Shown here: positions 37,670-46,311 of the stretch, in pieces | Layout: the number at the start of each line of letters is the position of its first letter | Position numbering within the stretch: position 1 is the stretch's first letter | The notes under the pieces: model-generated | Databases searched by the model: none | Told to the model about the DNA's origin: nothing | What the model saw: only the letters and a program-made list of their open reading frames with translations | Source of the DNA: Flavobacterium sp. KACC 22763 | Lineage (GTDB): Bacteria; Bacteroidota; Bacteroidia; Flavobacteriales; Flavobacteriaceae | Reading direction: 5' to 3' | DNA length: 64,000 nucleotides | Assembly (NCBI RefSeq): GCF_028736155.1 | Contig: NZ_CP117879.1 | Span: forward strand, 1,736,001-1,800,000 | Program-made: the position numbers and the translations under genes

Positions 37670-39196
37670 ATGAAAAAACTTTTTAAACTTTTTTTGATGG
37701 GAATGCTTATACCATTGCTGTCTTTATTTTCCTGCTCAGATGAGTTTTTGAATGCGCCATCTGAGAACCAATTGACGCCAAGCGATCTGCCTGAAGGCGT
37801 TACCGCTTTTGACGGAATCGCAGAGAGCTTGTACTTTAAGCCTTGGTTTGCCTTTAACGACAAATTCCTAATTGCCGTAGGGGACATGTATGCCGGAAAT
37901 GCCTTTACATTTGACGGTGCATATGCGCAGTTTAAAGATGCTCAAGTGACATCTCAAAATCCGATTCTTACAGAAGGATATGTGGCCTTGTTTTCAGTTA
38001 TCGACCAGTCTAATAACTTAATGAGTCTGGTTGAAGCCAGAAAAAGCGAACTCCCTGAGGCTTCCTATAAAAATGCAATTGCCATATCAAGATTCATGAG
38101 GGCCAATGCCTATTTCTATTTAGTTAGAACTTTTGGAGCCGTGCCTATCATCAATAAAGCGGGTTCTGCAGCACAGCCAAAAAGAAATCTTGTTGCAGAT
38201 GTTTACAAATTCATCAAGCAGGATTTAGAATACGCAACAGAAAATTTACCGGAAAAAGGATTAAAGAAAGGATACGTGACTAAATATGCCGCAATGGGAA
38301 TTTTAGCCAAAGTGCATCTGACTTTAAATGAGTATGCCCAATGTGCGGCTTTAACCCAGAAAATTATCGGTAATCAGTATGTTTTAATTCAAGAATACGG
38401 AAACCTGTTCAGCAGTCCGGAAAATAATAACAGTGCAGAGAGCATGTTTGCGCTTCAATGGAAAGCTATTGCTACAGAATGGGGAACTCAAAACACCAAT
38501 CAGGCGTATATAGTTCCTGGAGGCACTGGAATTACAGGCGGTGGTGACGGATGGGGAGTTTACCTTCCATCAATTTCCCTGCAAAATGGATTTGAGCCAA
38601 AAGATATCAGAAAGAAAAACACCATTATGACCGATGGCGATTTTTACCCTGAATTATTAAAAAGCCAAGGCGGTTTTACATACAAAAAAATATATTCTTC
38701 AACTGCTGCAAATTTCAGAAAATACATTGTGGGCTCTGCTGCAGAAAGAAACGATGTATTCTTTATGAGAACCTCTCAAAACACGATTATTCTAAGGTAT
38801 TCGGACATTCTACTTATGAATTCTGAAGCGCTATTGGCAGGAGCGCCATCCACTACTTCTGCAGCTGCTTTAAGCTCTTTTAATGAAGTAAGAAAAAGAG
38901 CAGGATTACCAATTAAAACAGCACTTACAAGAGATGATCTGTTTAATGAAAGAAGAATTGAATTTGCTTTAGAAGGACAATATTTCTTCGATTTAAAACG
39001 CCGCGGTCTTGCTGAAGCAGCTGCAATTATCTCGCAGCAGGAAGTAGGCTTTTATTCTGATGATGCCAGAACAGAATTGGTTTCAAGAAAGATAACTCCA
39101 GGAAGCAATTATTTTGAACTTCCATTGCCTCAGTCTGCCATAGATACCAATCCATCATTATTGGAAGCTCCGGTTCCTTTTAACTTTAATAACTAA
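37670..39196 (+). CDS. SusD/RagB-like glycan-binding lipoprotein (beta-glucan/xylan locus)
   Basis: 508 residues. The lipoprotein signal ends in LLSLFSCSDEFLNAPSENQL, a standard SusD start. TPR-like helices (ISRFMRANAYFYLVRTFGAVPI) and the C-terminal YSDILLMNSEALLAG and NERRIEFALEGQYFFDLKRRG blocks are intact. It works as the extracellular lid and ligand holder of the SusC channel encoded 58 bp upstream. Confidence 0.95.
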   Translation: MKKLFKLFLMGMLIPLLSLFSCSDEFLNAPSENQLTPSDLPEGVTAFDGIAESLYFKPWFAFNDKFLIAVGDMYAGNAFTFDGAYAQFKDAQVTSQNPILTEGYVALFSVIDQSNNLMSLVEARKSELPEASYKNAIAISRFMRANAYFYLVRTFGAVPIINKAGSAAQPKRNLVADVYKFIKQDLEYATENLPEKGLKKGYVTKYAAMGILAKVHLTLNEYAQCAALTQKIIGNQYVLIQEYGNLFSSPENNNSAESMFALQWKAIATEWGTQNTNQAYIVPGGTGITGGGDGWGVYLPSISLQNGFEPKDIRKKNTIMTDGDFYPELLKSQGGFTYKKIYSSTAANFRKYIVGSAAERNDVFFMRTSQNTIILRYSDILLMNSEALLAGAPSTTSAAALSSFNEVRKRAGLPIKTALTRDDLFNERRIEFALEGQYFFDLKRRGLAEAAAIISQQEVGFYSDDARTELVSRKITPGSNYFELPLPQSAIDTNPSLLEAPVPFNFNN

Positions 39197-39199
39197 ACT

Positions 39200-40303
39200 A
39201 TGATCAATACAATAAAATATAGCATTCTACTGCTTTTTATGCTGGCTTCTTTTACAGCCTGCCAGAATGATGATGCGACCAGCGCAAACATAGATGCAAT
39301 GGTTGCCGAACCGGGAGATTTACTAAATCAGGCCTTTCCAAACAATAAAGTAAGAGTTGAAGGAGAAGGTTTAACGGGGCTAAAAAAGATTACACTTGAT
39401 AATACTATCAATATTGCTTTTAATCCTAATTACAATTCAGACAAATCGTTTATTTTCACCATTCCTTTTGATGAAAAACTGGGAAGCAGATTTGGCGTGC
39501 AGCCCATCACCTTTACAACTGCAAATGGCTCTGTTACTAAAAACATTGAGATTTTACAGCCTGTACCAACAATTGCCAAAACAACTCCCGCTGTTGCGAC
39601 TCCAGGATTTCCGTTAGAAATCGAAGGAACCTGGTTTTATAATATTTCCTCTATTACCTTGGCGGGAAAAGCGGTAAGCTATACGGTAAAATCGTCATCT
39701 TCTATCATCATCGGTTTGCCTACAGATGCAGCTTCTGGATCAGAACTTGCCATTACCACACCTGGAGGAACAGCAAAAAAGACAATTGATTTTGCAACCA
39801 TTATTCTCGTATCTGATTTTGACGGAAATGGCCTTAGAAAAGATTGGACATCTTATGGAGACGTAGAAAGTTTCAACACCAGTACAGCTGGAGGTCCGAC
39901 TGGAAATTACACCACATTGGTTTGGGCAGGTTCAACTGCCAATGGCTACAACGGAAGCAGTGGCGGCGGCGGGGCCAGTTTCCTAAGCGCTTCTAATACA
40001 GATGCTGCAAAAGCTTATATTGACATTGACGTAAGCGCAAATGTTGCGGGCGCCCAATTTGCAATCCAGCTAAATACTATCGACGGAGTGAACTATGGCT
40101 ATAACTTTAAAATTACGGATGTAAACTGGACTACAAAAACCATATCAATTGCTGATTTTAAAGACAACTACGGTTTTGGATCTAATACAGCTGCGAATTT
40201 AAATCCATCTAAAATCAACGAAATTAAAGTTGGAATTGCCCAGGGAGACACCCCTAATCCTAGCGCCATTAAATTTGATAACATTAAAATCCGCTATCAA
40301 TAA
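39200..40303 (+). CDS. Surface glycan-binding lipoprotein with IPT/TIG-like domains
   Basis: 367 residues, 3 bp after the SusD gene. Lipoprotein signal (LLFMLASFTACQND). Two Ig-like IPT/TIG-type domains cover about 35-120 and 122-200 (AKTTPAVATPGFPLEIEGTWF, ELAITTPGGTAKKTI). The C-terminal domain (about 205-367) is a beta-sandwich with Trp, Tyr and Asn-rich loops (DFDGNGLRKDWTSYGDVESF, VNYGYNFKITDVNW) typical of carbohydrate binding. The position after susCD matches SGBP-B proteins of Bacteroidota loci, which bind the polysaccharide outside the cell. It has no catalytic motif. Confidence 0.85.
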   Translation: MINTIKYSILLLFMLASFTACQNDDATSANIDAMVAEPGDLLNQAFPNNKVRVEGEGLTGLKKITLDNTINIAFNPNYNSDKSFIFTIPFDEKLGSRFGVQPITFTTANGSVTKNIEILQPVPTIAKTTPAVATPGFPLEIEGTWFYNISSITLAGKAVSYTVKSSSSIIIGLPTDAASGSELAITTPGGTAKKTIDFATIILVSDFDGNGLRKDWTSYGDVESFNTSTAGGPTGNYTTLVWAGSTANGYNGSSGGGGASFLSASNTDAAKAYIDIDVSANVAGAQFAIQLNTIDGVNYGYNFKITDVNWTTKTISIADFKDNYGFGSNTAANLNPSKINEIKVGIAQGDTPNPSAIKFDNIKIRYQ

Positions 40304-40325
40304 TTAATCTGGCATTTTAACTTTA

Positions 40326-40356
40326 AAAAGAGGCTGTCGCCAAAAACGGCCTCTTT
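40326..40356 (+). terminator. Terminator-like hairpin between the glycan-binding protein and GH10
   Basis: AAAGAGGC (40326-40333) pairs with GCCTCTTT around a C/A-rich loop, followed by ATTAAAT. It may lower or stop read-through from the SusCD unit into the GH10 gene. Confidence 0.6.
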
Positions 40357-40393
40357 ATTAAATCGAAAAAATAACTATAAATAAGGACATTCT

Positions 40394-41812
40394 ATGAAAA
40401 AGAATGTCCATAATACAAACAGTATGAAAAGTAAATTTTTATTAATGCTGGCCGGCCTCGTCTTTTTTTTAAATGCATGCTCAAATGACGATAACCAAAC
40501 CGTTGAAACTCTGGAAACGCCGGTTGCCAATGCTCCAAAAGATGTGAATGATCATGGTTTTAAAGCCAAATGGAATTATGTTTCGCATTCCAAAAGCTAT
40601 CTTCTGGATGTTTCAACTGCCGAAAACTTCACCTCTTTTGTCCCAAATTACAATGCAAAAGAAATTACTGATCTAAATGATGCTGTAACAGGCCTAACTG
40701 GAGGAACGCAATACTATTACAGGGTGAGAGCCAAAAACGAAACGCAGATTTCTGACTATTCAAATGTAATTGCGGTTGTTACAACAGGCACAAGCAATAT
40801 CCCTGAAGATCCCACTTTTTTAAAGGTGAAAGCAAATAAACTGGCCAATCCGTTTTTTGTTGGTATGGCCATAAAAGCTTCACAATTGGCAAGCGGAAGC
40901 CCTTATGATGTTATTCTGAAAAATGAATTCAGCAGCATTTCTGCCGAATACGAAATGAAAATGGATCAGATCTCAACTGCAAGCGGTGTGTATAACTGGA
41001 CTGTAGCCGACAAAATTGTAGCTTATGGAAACGCCAATAATATTAATGTACACGGCCATGCTCTAGTTTGGCATAATGCAGTGCCGCAGTGGCTTAAAGA
41101 TTTTTCTGGTACAGATGCTGAATTTGCAGCTGAAGTTAAAAAATACATTACCGATGTGGTTACGCATTATGCAGGGAAAGTAAAATCTTGGGATGTGGTT
41201 AACGAAGCTATCGATGACAGTGGCGCCATGAGAAATACTATTTTCTCGCAGCGAATGGGACCAAACTATGTTAAAGACTGTTTTCAATGGGCAAGAGAAG
41301 CTGCAAATGCTGCAGGCGACACTTCATTATTATTATTCTATAATGATTACGCTACCTCTGCCAATACTGCCAAACAAGACAAAGTTTTTGGTTTACTGGA
41401 CGATTTAAAAACAGCCAAAGCAATTGATGGTGTTGGCTTTCAGATGCACAATACCTATTTAAGCCCAACCAAAGCGCAAATAGAAGCTGATCTTAACAAA
41501 GCAGTGGCAAAAGGCTTAAAAATCCATGTTTCGGAATTGGATATACAGGTAAACCAATTTAATGATATTTCGACTTTTACAAACGAAAGAAGACTGGCTC
41601 AAAAAGCAAAATATAAAGAGATGGTGCAGATTTATAATGCGCTTCCGGCAGCAAACAAATACGCTTTGACAATTTGGGGAATGAGAGATAATGAATCATG
41701 GATTCCGTTCAGCACTGAACTGAATCACCCGGGCAATGACTGGCCTTTATTGTACGATTCTAATTTTGCTGTTAAAAGCTCGCACACCGGTTTTTTAGAA
41801 GGTTTAGATTAA
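40394..41812 (+). CDS. GH10 endo-beta-1,4-xylanase lipoprotein with fibronectin-III domain
   Basis: 472 residues from the ATG at 40394; the ATG at 40424 gives a more normal lipoprotein signal (MKSKFLLMLAGLVFFLNAC) and may be the real start. A fibronectin-III-like domain (about 45-135) precedes a complete GH10 barrel (about 145-470). HGHALVWH, the acid/base Glu in WDVVNEAI (about 271) and the nucleophile Glu in HVSELDI (about 380) are present, and no binding module interrupts the barrel. The enzyme should cut xylan backbones at the cell surface. It ends the SusCD row of a locus that otherwise has GH3 and GH16, so a mixed wall glycan is possible. Confidence 0.93.
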   Translation: MKKNVHNTNSMKSKFLLMLAGLVFFLNACSNDDNQTVETLETPVANAPKDVNDHGFKAKWNYVSHSKSYLLDVSTAENFTSFVPNYNAKEITDLNDAVTGLTGGTQYYYRVRAKNETQISDYSNVIAVVTTGTSNIPEDPTFLKVKANKLANPFFVGMAIKASQLASGSPYDVILKNEFSSISAEYEMKMDQISTASGVYNWTVADKIVAYGNANNINVHGHALVWHNAVPQWLKDFSGTDAEFAAEVKKYITDVVTHYAGKVKSWDVVNEAIDDSGAMRNTIFSQRMGPNYVKDCFQWAREAANAAGDTSLLLFYNDYATSANTAKQDKVFGLLDDLKTAKAIDGVGFQMHNTYLSPTKAQIEADLNKAVAKGLKIHVSELDIQVNQFNDISTFTNERRLAQKAKYKEMVQIYNALPAANKYALTIWGMRDNESWIPFSTELNHPGNDWPLLYDSNFAVKSSHTGFLEGLD

Positions 41813-41857
41813 AGCAAAACAAATTTGAATTAGATCGGCAGCCATCTGCCAAAAAAA

Positions 41858-41886
41858 ACACCACTCCGTTATGAGTGGTGTTTTTT
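41858..41886. terminator. Bidirectional terminator between GH10 and GH16
   Basis: ACACCACTC (41858-41866) pairs with GAGTGGTGT (41873-41881), with a T run on the right and an A run on the left. It serves the two convergent genes. Confidence 0.9.
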
Positions 41887-41915
41887 GTTATTAATAAACT
41901 CAAAAGAACTCGATA

Positions 41916-42830
41916 TTATATCGTCCTTTTATATACTGAAACCTCATCTACCCACATGATTGCAGCTGTAAACAAATTTATTTTATTCGGATCTATAAAA
42001 CTGGAATCGTTTGATCCTACATTCAAGTTTAAAATAATATTGTGCTTTTTAAAATTATTCAAATTAAGTTTAGCCACACTGCTATTGGTATAGGTCGAAA
42101 CAATTGTATTATCAATCTTTACCGTTACAGTAACGGCATTATCTTTCATTCTTATAAAACATTCATATAAATGCCATCCGTTGTTTCCATCAATATTAAA
42201 ACTTCCAGGATATTGCCTTTCTGCCAGATTTCCCAATTGATTTGCCCCTACATCTGTCCCGTAAAAAAGATTAGAGGCAAATCGGGAAGCATTTGGAGCA
42301 AAAGAATAGCCTTCCATAATATCAATTTCACCAGGTGTAGGCCATCCATTTTCCTGAACTGTCCAGAAGGCCGGCCATGCGCCATATGTTTGCGCAAATG
42401 ACTTATAATTGGCTCCATCCATTGCCAGCAGTTTTATCATGGCAGACAATCTGTATTCGGTATTATTTTCAGGCGTGTACTCATAAAGCGACTTCACAAG
42501 TCCTGACTGGTATTTGGTTGCGCTGAGCTTAGTTGTTTTAATTTCCAGGCATCCTTTTCCGTCTCTAGATTGCACTGAAGGCACAGAGCTTTTGTAATCG
42601 CAATATTTAGAATTGTAGTCGGTACGCTGCACTTTTGTCCACTTTGAAAGCGAGATATCTGTCTCAAAAGTGTCTTCGAATTGTTTTATCCAATCAGATT
42701 CTGCGGCTTTATTAGTCTTCTTGTTTGCATTTATCCCATCCTGTTTTTTCTCTGTGCCTGAATTTTCAAAGCAAGAAGAAAATCCAACAGCACATGTTAG
42801 CATTAAGGCAACCTGACTTAATTTTTTCAT
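41916..42830 (-). CDS. GH16 endo-beta-glucanase-like lipoprotein
   Basis: 304 residues. Lipoprotein signal (LTCAVGFSSCFEN), a short charged linker, then a jelly-roll GH16 domain. The catalytic signature EIDIMEGYS (about residue 166) has nucleophile and acid/base Glu, and WPAFWTVQ and GWHLYECFIR blocks flank it. GH16 members cut beta-1,3, mixed-linkage beta-1,3/1,4-glucans or related galactans. Here the neighbours GH3 and HTCS favour a beta-glucan. Its promoter carries the same 21-bp repeat layout as GH3 and SusC, so it belongs to their regulon despite lying on the other strand. Confidence 0.9.
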   Translation of the reverse strand: MKKLSQVALMLTCAVGFSSCFENSGTEKKQDGINANKKTNKAAESDWIKQFEDTFETDISLSKWTKVQRTDYNSKYCDYKSSVPSVQSRDGKGCLEIKTTKLSATKYQSGLVKSLYEYTPENNTEYRLSAMIKLLAMDGANYKSFAQTYGAWPAFWTVQENGWPTPGEIDIMEGYSFAPNASRFASNLFYGTDVGANQLGNLAERQYPGSFNIDGNNGWHLYECFIRMKDNAVTVTVKIDNTIVSTYTNSSVAKLNLNNFKKHNIILNLNVGSNDSSFIDPNKINLFTAAIMWVDEVSVYKRTI

Positions 42831-42902
42831 GAAATGTTATTTAGTTATTATTTAGTTTCTATTAAGGACTAAAAGTAACTTTATATGAAAAAACAGAATG
42901 CC

Positions 42903-42935
42903 ACATTTGAGGCAGTTAATGCCATAGATGTTGCA
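42903..42935 (-). promoter_or_regulatory. Probable HTCS binding site, 21-bp direct repeat (GH16 promoter)
   Basis: Read on the minus strand, TGCAACATCTAT starts at 42935 and TGCCTCAAATGT at 42914, 21 bp apart. A -7-like TACTTTTA (42877-42870) starts 58 bp after the first half-site. The gene begins at 42830, giving a leader of about 35 nt. Confidence 0.65.
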
Positions 42936-42977
42936 TTTTCACTGCTGTATCAAATACAGCTTGCGATAAGAATAATT

Positions 42978-43811
42978 TTACTCCAAATGATATCCTATTA
43001 CAGTCTTATTTAAAGTCGGCACTATCAATAGCTTTTTCTCTGCGATATATTCAATATCTGCTGCAGCAATTTTTTCTTTTCCTAAATCAATAATGAGTTT
43101 TTTATTTCCTTTTGAATCGATATGAAATACTTGTCCCTGCCATGCTCCAGATACTATCAGTCCGTCACCTCCATCACTGGCAATGCCGTCCAAATTATCA
43201 ATTCCATTAAAAATCTCGTAAGCCTTGCCTGTCGATTTATTAACCGCAAAAGCAGTTCGGCTTTTCATATTCAACACTAAAACTTCATCTTTTCTGGATA
43301 ATAATCCATTTGGCATAGAAAGAAAATCAGATTCAAGCCATACCTTTATTTCTCCATCAGATATTTTATAGATTTTATTGTCAAAACAATCCGATATGTA
43401 AATGTCTCCATTGGCATCTGATGTAACATCATTGAAAAATTTTGCAGAATCCACTTTATATACCTTTTCTATTTTAGATGTATTGGTATTTATTTGCAGA
43501 ACTTTATTAATATCAGCCACATACAGTTTATTTTTAAATAAAGCCATTCCTTGCGGATTGTCCAGTCCATCAATCCATTTTAGAACTTCTATTTGTCCAT
43601 TTGTTTTAATTTTAGAAATAAATCCATTTCCGTCTTTGGCTAGGTATTCTCCATTTATATTAGAGATATACACAATCTTTTTCGAAGAATCATAAAGCGC
43701 CGATTCTGGTTTGAGAAATAAAGAATCCGATTCCCATACTTTAGCTGCTCTTTGACTAAAAGCAGCTACAGGAATCATCCCTATCATTAGCAAGAGACCT
43801 AGTTTTTTCAT
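42978..43811 (-). CDS. SMP-30/gluconolactonase-like beta-propeller protein, exported
   Basis: 277 residues with a signal peptide (IPVAAFSQRA). Six repeated blade-like blocks (SALYDSSKKIVYISNINGEYL, LYVADINKVLQIN, DIYISDCFDNKIYKI, MPNGLLSRKDEVLVLN, NLDGIASDGGDGLIVSGAW) match SMP-30 or NHL-type propellers. Asn/Asp-rich positions where SMP-30 enzymes bind metal are present, but I cannot confirm an active site. It could be a periplasmic lactonase or only a binding scaffold. It follows the split TlpA-like gene by 93 bp on the same strand and may be co-transcribed with it. Confidence 0.75.
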   Translation of the reverse strand: MKKLGLLLMIGMIPVAAFSQRAAKVWESDSLFLKPESALYDSSKKIVYISNINGEYLAKDGNGFISKIKTNGQIEVLKWIDGLDNPQGMALFKNKLYVADINKVLQINTNTSKIEKVYKVDSAKFFNDVTSDANGDIYISDCFDNKIYKISDGEIKVWLESDFLSMPNGLLSRKDEVLVLNMKSRTAFAVNKSTGKAYEIFNGIDNLDGIASDGGDGLIVSGAWQGQVFHIDSKGNKKLIIDLGKEKIAAADIEYIAEKKLLIVPTLNKTVIGYHLE

Positions 43812-43904
43812 GATTTAAATTTTATATGATTTAATATTATTTTATTGCCGCTAATGTTTGAATGATCAGTTACGGAATGCCTTCCACCTACTGCAACCGT
43901 TAAT

Positions 43905-44435
43905 TTATTCTGCTAATAACCCATCAATGCTATTGCTTTTTCTGCTTAATAAATCTTTTGGTCTTGGAGCATTTATCTCCTTTAAATTGCCCTTTCTGTC
44001 AATAAGCAGATAATGCGGCACTGCATCAATGCGATAATCTTTGCAGATCTGGCTTGATGTTAAATCTTCTGCAATTACATTGACGCCATCCAATTTTAAA
44101 TCATTTAAAGCTTCCTTCCATTTTTCTTCTTTTGAATCGATGCAGATATTAATAAACACTACATCTTCTCCTTTATATCTATTATGCAAATCAGGAATAT
44201 AATTTTTAATGCCATGCAGGCATGGAGCGCATGATATCCCCCAAAAATCAAGATACACGACTTTTCCCGCAAACTGGGAAAGGGATACCATCTCCCCTTT
44301 CTCATTCTTTAATGTAAATTCTGGCGCTTTAAAACCGTCACCTATACTTCTGTAATATTTAAATGTGGAAATTAGGGTATCCTTATAGACAGAAGTCTGG
44401 CATTTCTTCAAAAAGTCAGCATATATGGGCTCCAC
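43905..44435 (-). CDS. TlpA-like thioredoxin domain, 3-prime part of a gene split by an amber codon
   Basis: 176 residues from a GTG at 44435. This is a complete thioredoxin fold of the TlpA/ResA type: GDGFKAPEFTLKNEKGEMVS, VVYLDFWGISCAPCLHG with the redox CxxC, and VPHYLLIDRKG with the cis-Pro loop. The frame is identical to that of the preceding 350-codon ORF. Only a TAG at 44448-44450 and four further codons separate them, and the residues in between read smoothly (PFNEVEPIYADFLKK). The natural protein is thus one of about 531 residues. The GTG start is probably not used unless reinitiation occurs. Thioredoxin identity is sure; expression of this part is doubtful. Confidence 0.8.
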   Translation of the reverse strand: MEPIYADFLKKCQTSVYKDTLISTFKYYRSIGDGFKAPEFTLKNEKGEMVSLSQFAGKVVYLDFWGISCAPCLHGIKNYIPDLHNRYKGEDVVFINICIDSKEEKWKEALNDLKLDGVNVIAEDLTSSQICKDYRIDAVPHYLLIDRKGNLKEINAPRPKDLLSRKSNSIDGLLAE

Positions 44436-44447
44436 CTCATTAAAAGG

Positions 44448-45500
44448 CTAGCTCTTAAAAGAATTGATTATATGGTTGGAAATATACCAGTCTCTAATAG
44501 AACTGATGGAGATTTGGGATAATGCCTTATAATATTGCGACCACAAAATATCCAATTGGCTTTTATCATTTTGAATGTCAAAAAATCTAGTCAGCGTATA
44601 GGGCACCTCCATAATTTCTCCCTTTGAGTTTCTCATTTCCATTGAATTTAAAACCATGGTGTCATCAAACAGTTCTTCCCGGCTTATATACTTATATAGA
44701 AAATCCCTGTATTCAGGGCATTGGTAGAATATTTCATTAGACAGGAGTTTATTTGATGCAATCATTGAATAATAGTTTTGAAAACTTTTACTTTTACTGT
44801 TTGTCCCATCAAGAGAAAGACGGAAGGTGTCCAACAATCCTATATCCAGCAGAAGGGTCTGAAATTTATAATATATCTTGAAGAAAAACACATTCTGCGC
44901 TATTTCTGCAGTATCCAATTCCCTTAACTCTTCATTAAACAAGTTATTTATCTGATTATAAAAACTGCTTTTATTATCTGAACTTTTCTCACTGATTATT
45001 TTCCATAAAGAAAGTTCTGCATTTCTGAATTTTTTATGCAGTTGCAGACTAAAATTAAGCTTTTTATTTGTGAGCGCATCAGGACTGTCAATTTTGACAG
45101 AATTTATAAAGCTTGTTTCATCCCAAGTCAGCGTAACAATTTTATTAGGTTCAACATTTATATTTACTGCATCATCATTGAAAATGAGATATAAATTTGT
45201 GATTCCCTCTACAGGAACTAGCTGCTGAAAAGAGCCATCGTTGTCCACCGTAATTTTAATGCTCTCATTGCCTAAAAACCCTTCATTTAACAAGCTCCAG
45301 CTTTTCCCTTTAAAATTCTTTATTGCACCTTTTAAAAGAATAGCATGTTTTCCTTTTATGTTATTTTGCGTTAACAAATCAGAATCTTCCAAGGGAATTT
45401 TATAGCCTTTTTCAGAAATTTGATTCATTGAACTATTTTGCATCTGGCAGAACAGTTTACAGTTTAAAAGGAGTAAAAGCAAAAAAGAAACTCTATTCAT
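44448..45500 (-). CDS. N-terminal region of a TlpA-like protein, ending at an in-frame amber codon
   Basis: 350 residues. Signal peptide (MNRVSFLLLLLLNCKLFCQ), a beta-rich domain (about 45-115: AILLKGAIKNFKGKSW, VPVEGITNLYLIF, IVTLTWDETSF) and a helical region (about 120-350). This is the N-terminal layout of Bacteroidota thiol-disulfide oxidoreductases with a C-terminal thioredoxin domain. The stop TAG at 44448-44450 cuts the protein just before the thioredoxin part, which continues in the same frame. It is either a recent nonsense mutation (pseudogene), a sequencing error or a read-through case. The region above 45500 has a LacI-type operator over a TATATTTG promoter element at 45801-45821. 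Confidence 0.7.
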   Translation of the reverse strand: MNRVSFLLLLLLNCKLFCQMQNSSMNQISEKGYKIPLEDSDLLTQNNIKGKHAILLKGAIKNFKGKSWSLLNEGFLGNESIKITVDNDGSFQQLVPVEGITNLYLIFNDDAVNINVEPNKIVTLTWDETSFINSVKIDSPDALTNKKLNFSLQLHKKFRNAELSLWKIISEKSSDNKSSFYNQINNLFNEELRELDTAEIAQNVFFFKIYYKFQTLLLDIGLLDTFRLSLDGTNSKSKSFQNYYSMIASNKLLSNEIFYQCPEYRDFLYKYISREELFDDTMVLNSMEMRNSKGEIMEVPYTLTRFFDIQNDKSQLDILWSQYYKALSQISISSIRDWYISNHIINSFKS

Positions 45501-45800
45501 ATTTTTTCAGTCAAATTGGCAATAAATATCTGTTTAATTCAAATCCGGCATGTCCTATTTTTTTTATACATCTTATGTTTTTTTTCAACAGCGCCTTTTT
45601 CACCACAAAGGCTAATGTTCCATTCTTCCTGCTCTATTGCTGTCTTAAATGCTTTAAAAAAGCTATTCGCTAATATTTTTCAAGAAAAAACAAGTCTGTC
45701 TACAAACCAGATAAGAGTTATAAAAAGATTTAATCTGGTCTAAACAAGCATAAAAATTTTAATCCCATTTTTAGTCCGCATGATTGGCTAAGCTGCCTCT

Positions 45801-45821
45801 CAAATATAAACAATCGGTTGC
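45801..45821 (-). promoter_or_regulatory. LacI-type operator over a -7 element (TlpA-like/SMP-30 unit)
   Basis: ACAATCGGTTGC (45810-45821, plus-strand reading) abuts CAAATATA, which on the minus strand is TATATTTG, a full match to TAnnTTTG. A repressor bound here would block the promoter. Confidence 0.6.
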
Positions 45822-46210
45822 TTTAAACTATAACAATTCACATGATTTCTGTTTATTCCTAAACGAATCCCATCCCTACTAATATAATGCGCATCGCTAT
45901 TGATCGGCATTCAGTCATGCTGGATCATTGCTTTGTCAAGCATTCCGACAGACTGAGCTGATATCTTTTCTACGACCAAAAAGCTAAAGCAGTGTTAATC
46001 TGAAGCTGTAAAAATAAACGATATAATTCACAAATTTTACCGATTTTCCAAGTAAACTGCTATATACTCACTTTTCAAATCGATCTTGGCCTTTTAAAAA
46101 AGCTTGCACATAAAGCATTAAAACAAAAGCTAAACGCATAGACCGCTCCAAATTTGATTATCAAAATTTCACTCAGAATCCTCCAATAAAATATTTTCTT
46201 AAAAAACAAC

Positions 46211-46222
46211 ACAATCGGTTGT
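46211..46222 (+). promoter_or_regulatory. LacI-type operator before the GH5 gene
   Basis: ACAATCGGTTGT is a near palindrome with a central CG (ACAAnCGnTTGT), 90 bp before the GH5 start. The TTG inside it could serve as the -33 element, with TAAATTAG at 46243 as a poor -7. Confidence 0.6.
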
Positions 46223-46311
46223 TTTTAAATATCTTTTATTATTAAATTAGCAGTAAAAAACTTACTCTAAATCAGGAGTAGATTTACTAACTAATTAAAA
46301 CCATTTAAGTT

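Larger units (their letters stand above)
45501..46311. promoter_or_regulatory. Divergent regulatory region between the TlpA-like gene and GH5
   Basis: 811 bp without a credible gene. It holds two copies of the LacI-type operator (45810-45821 and 46211-46222) and, for the minus-strand unit, a TATATTTG element at 45801-45808 that implies a leader of about 300 nt. The middle (45840-46200) shows nothing recognisable. Short plus-strand frames at 45428-45743 overlap the signal-peptide end of the neighbour and have no support. Confidence 0.55.

Noticed and set aside
45428..45743. Two overlapping plus-strand frames beside the TlpA-like gene
   Set aside because: One runs antisense to the signal-peptide region, both are low-complexity Phe/Leu/Cys-rich, and neither has a terminator or recognised domain.
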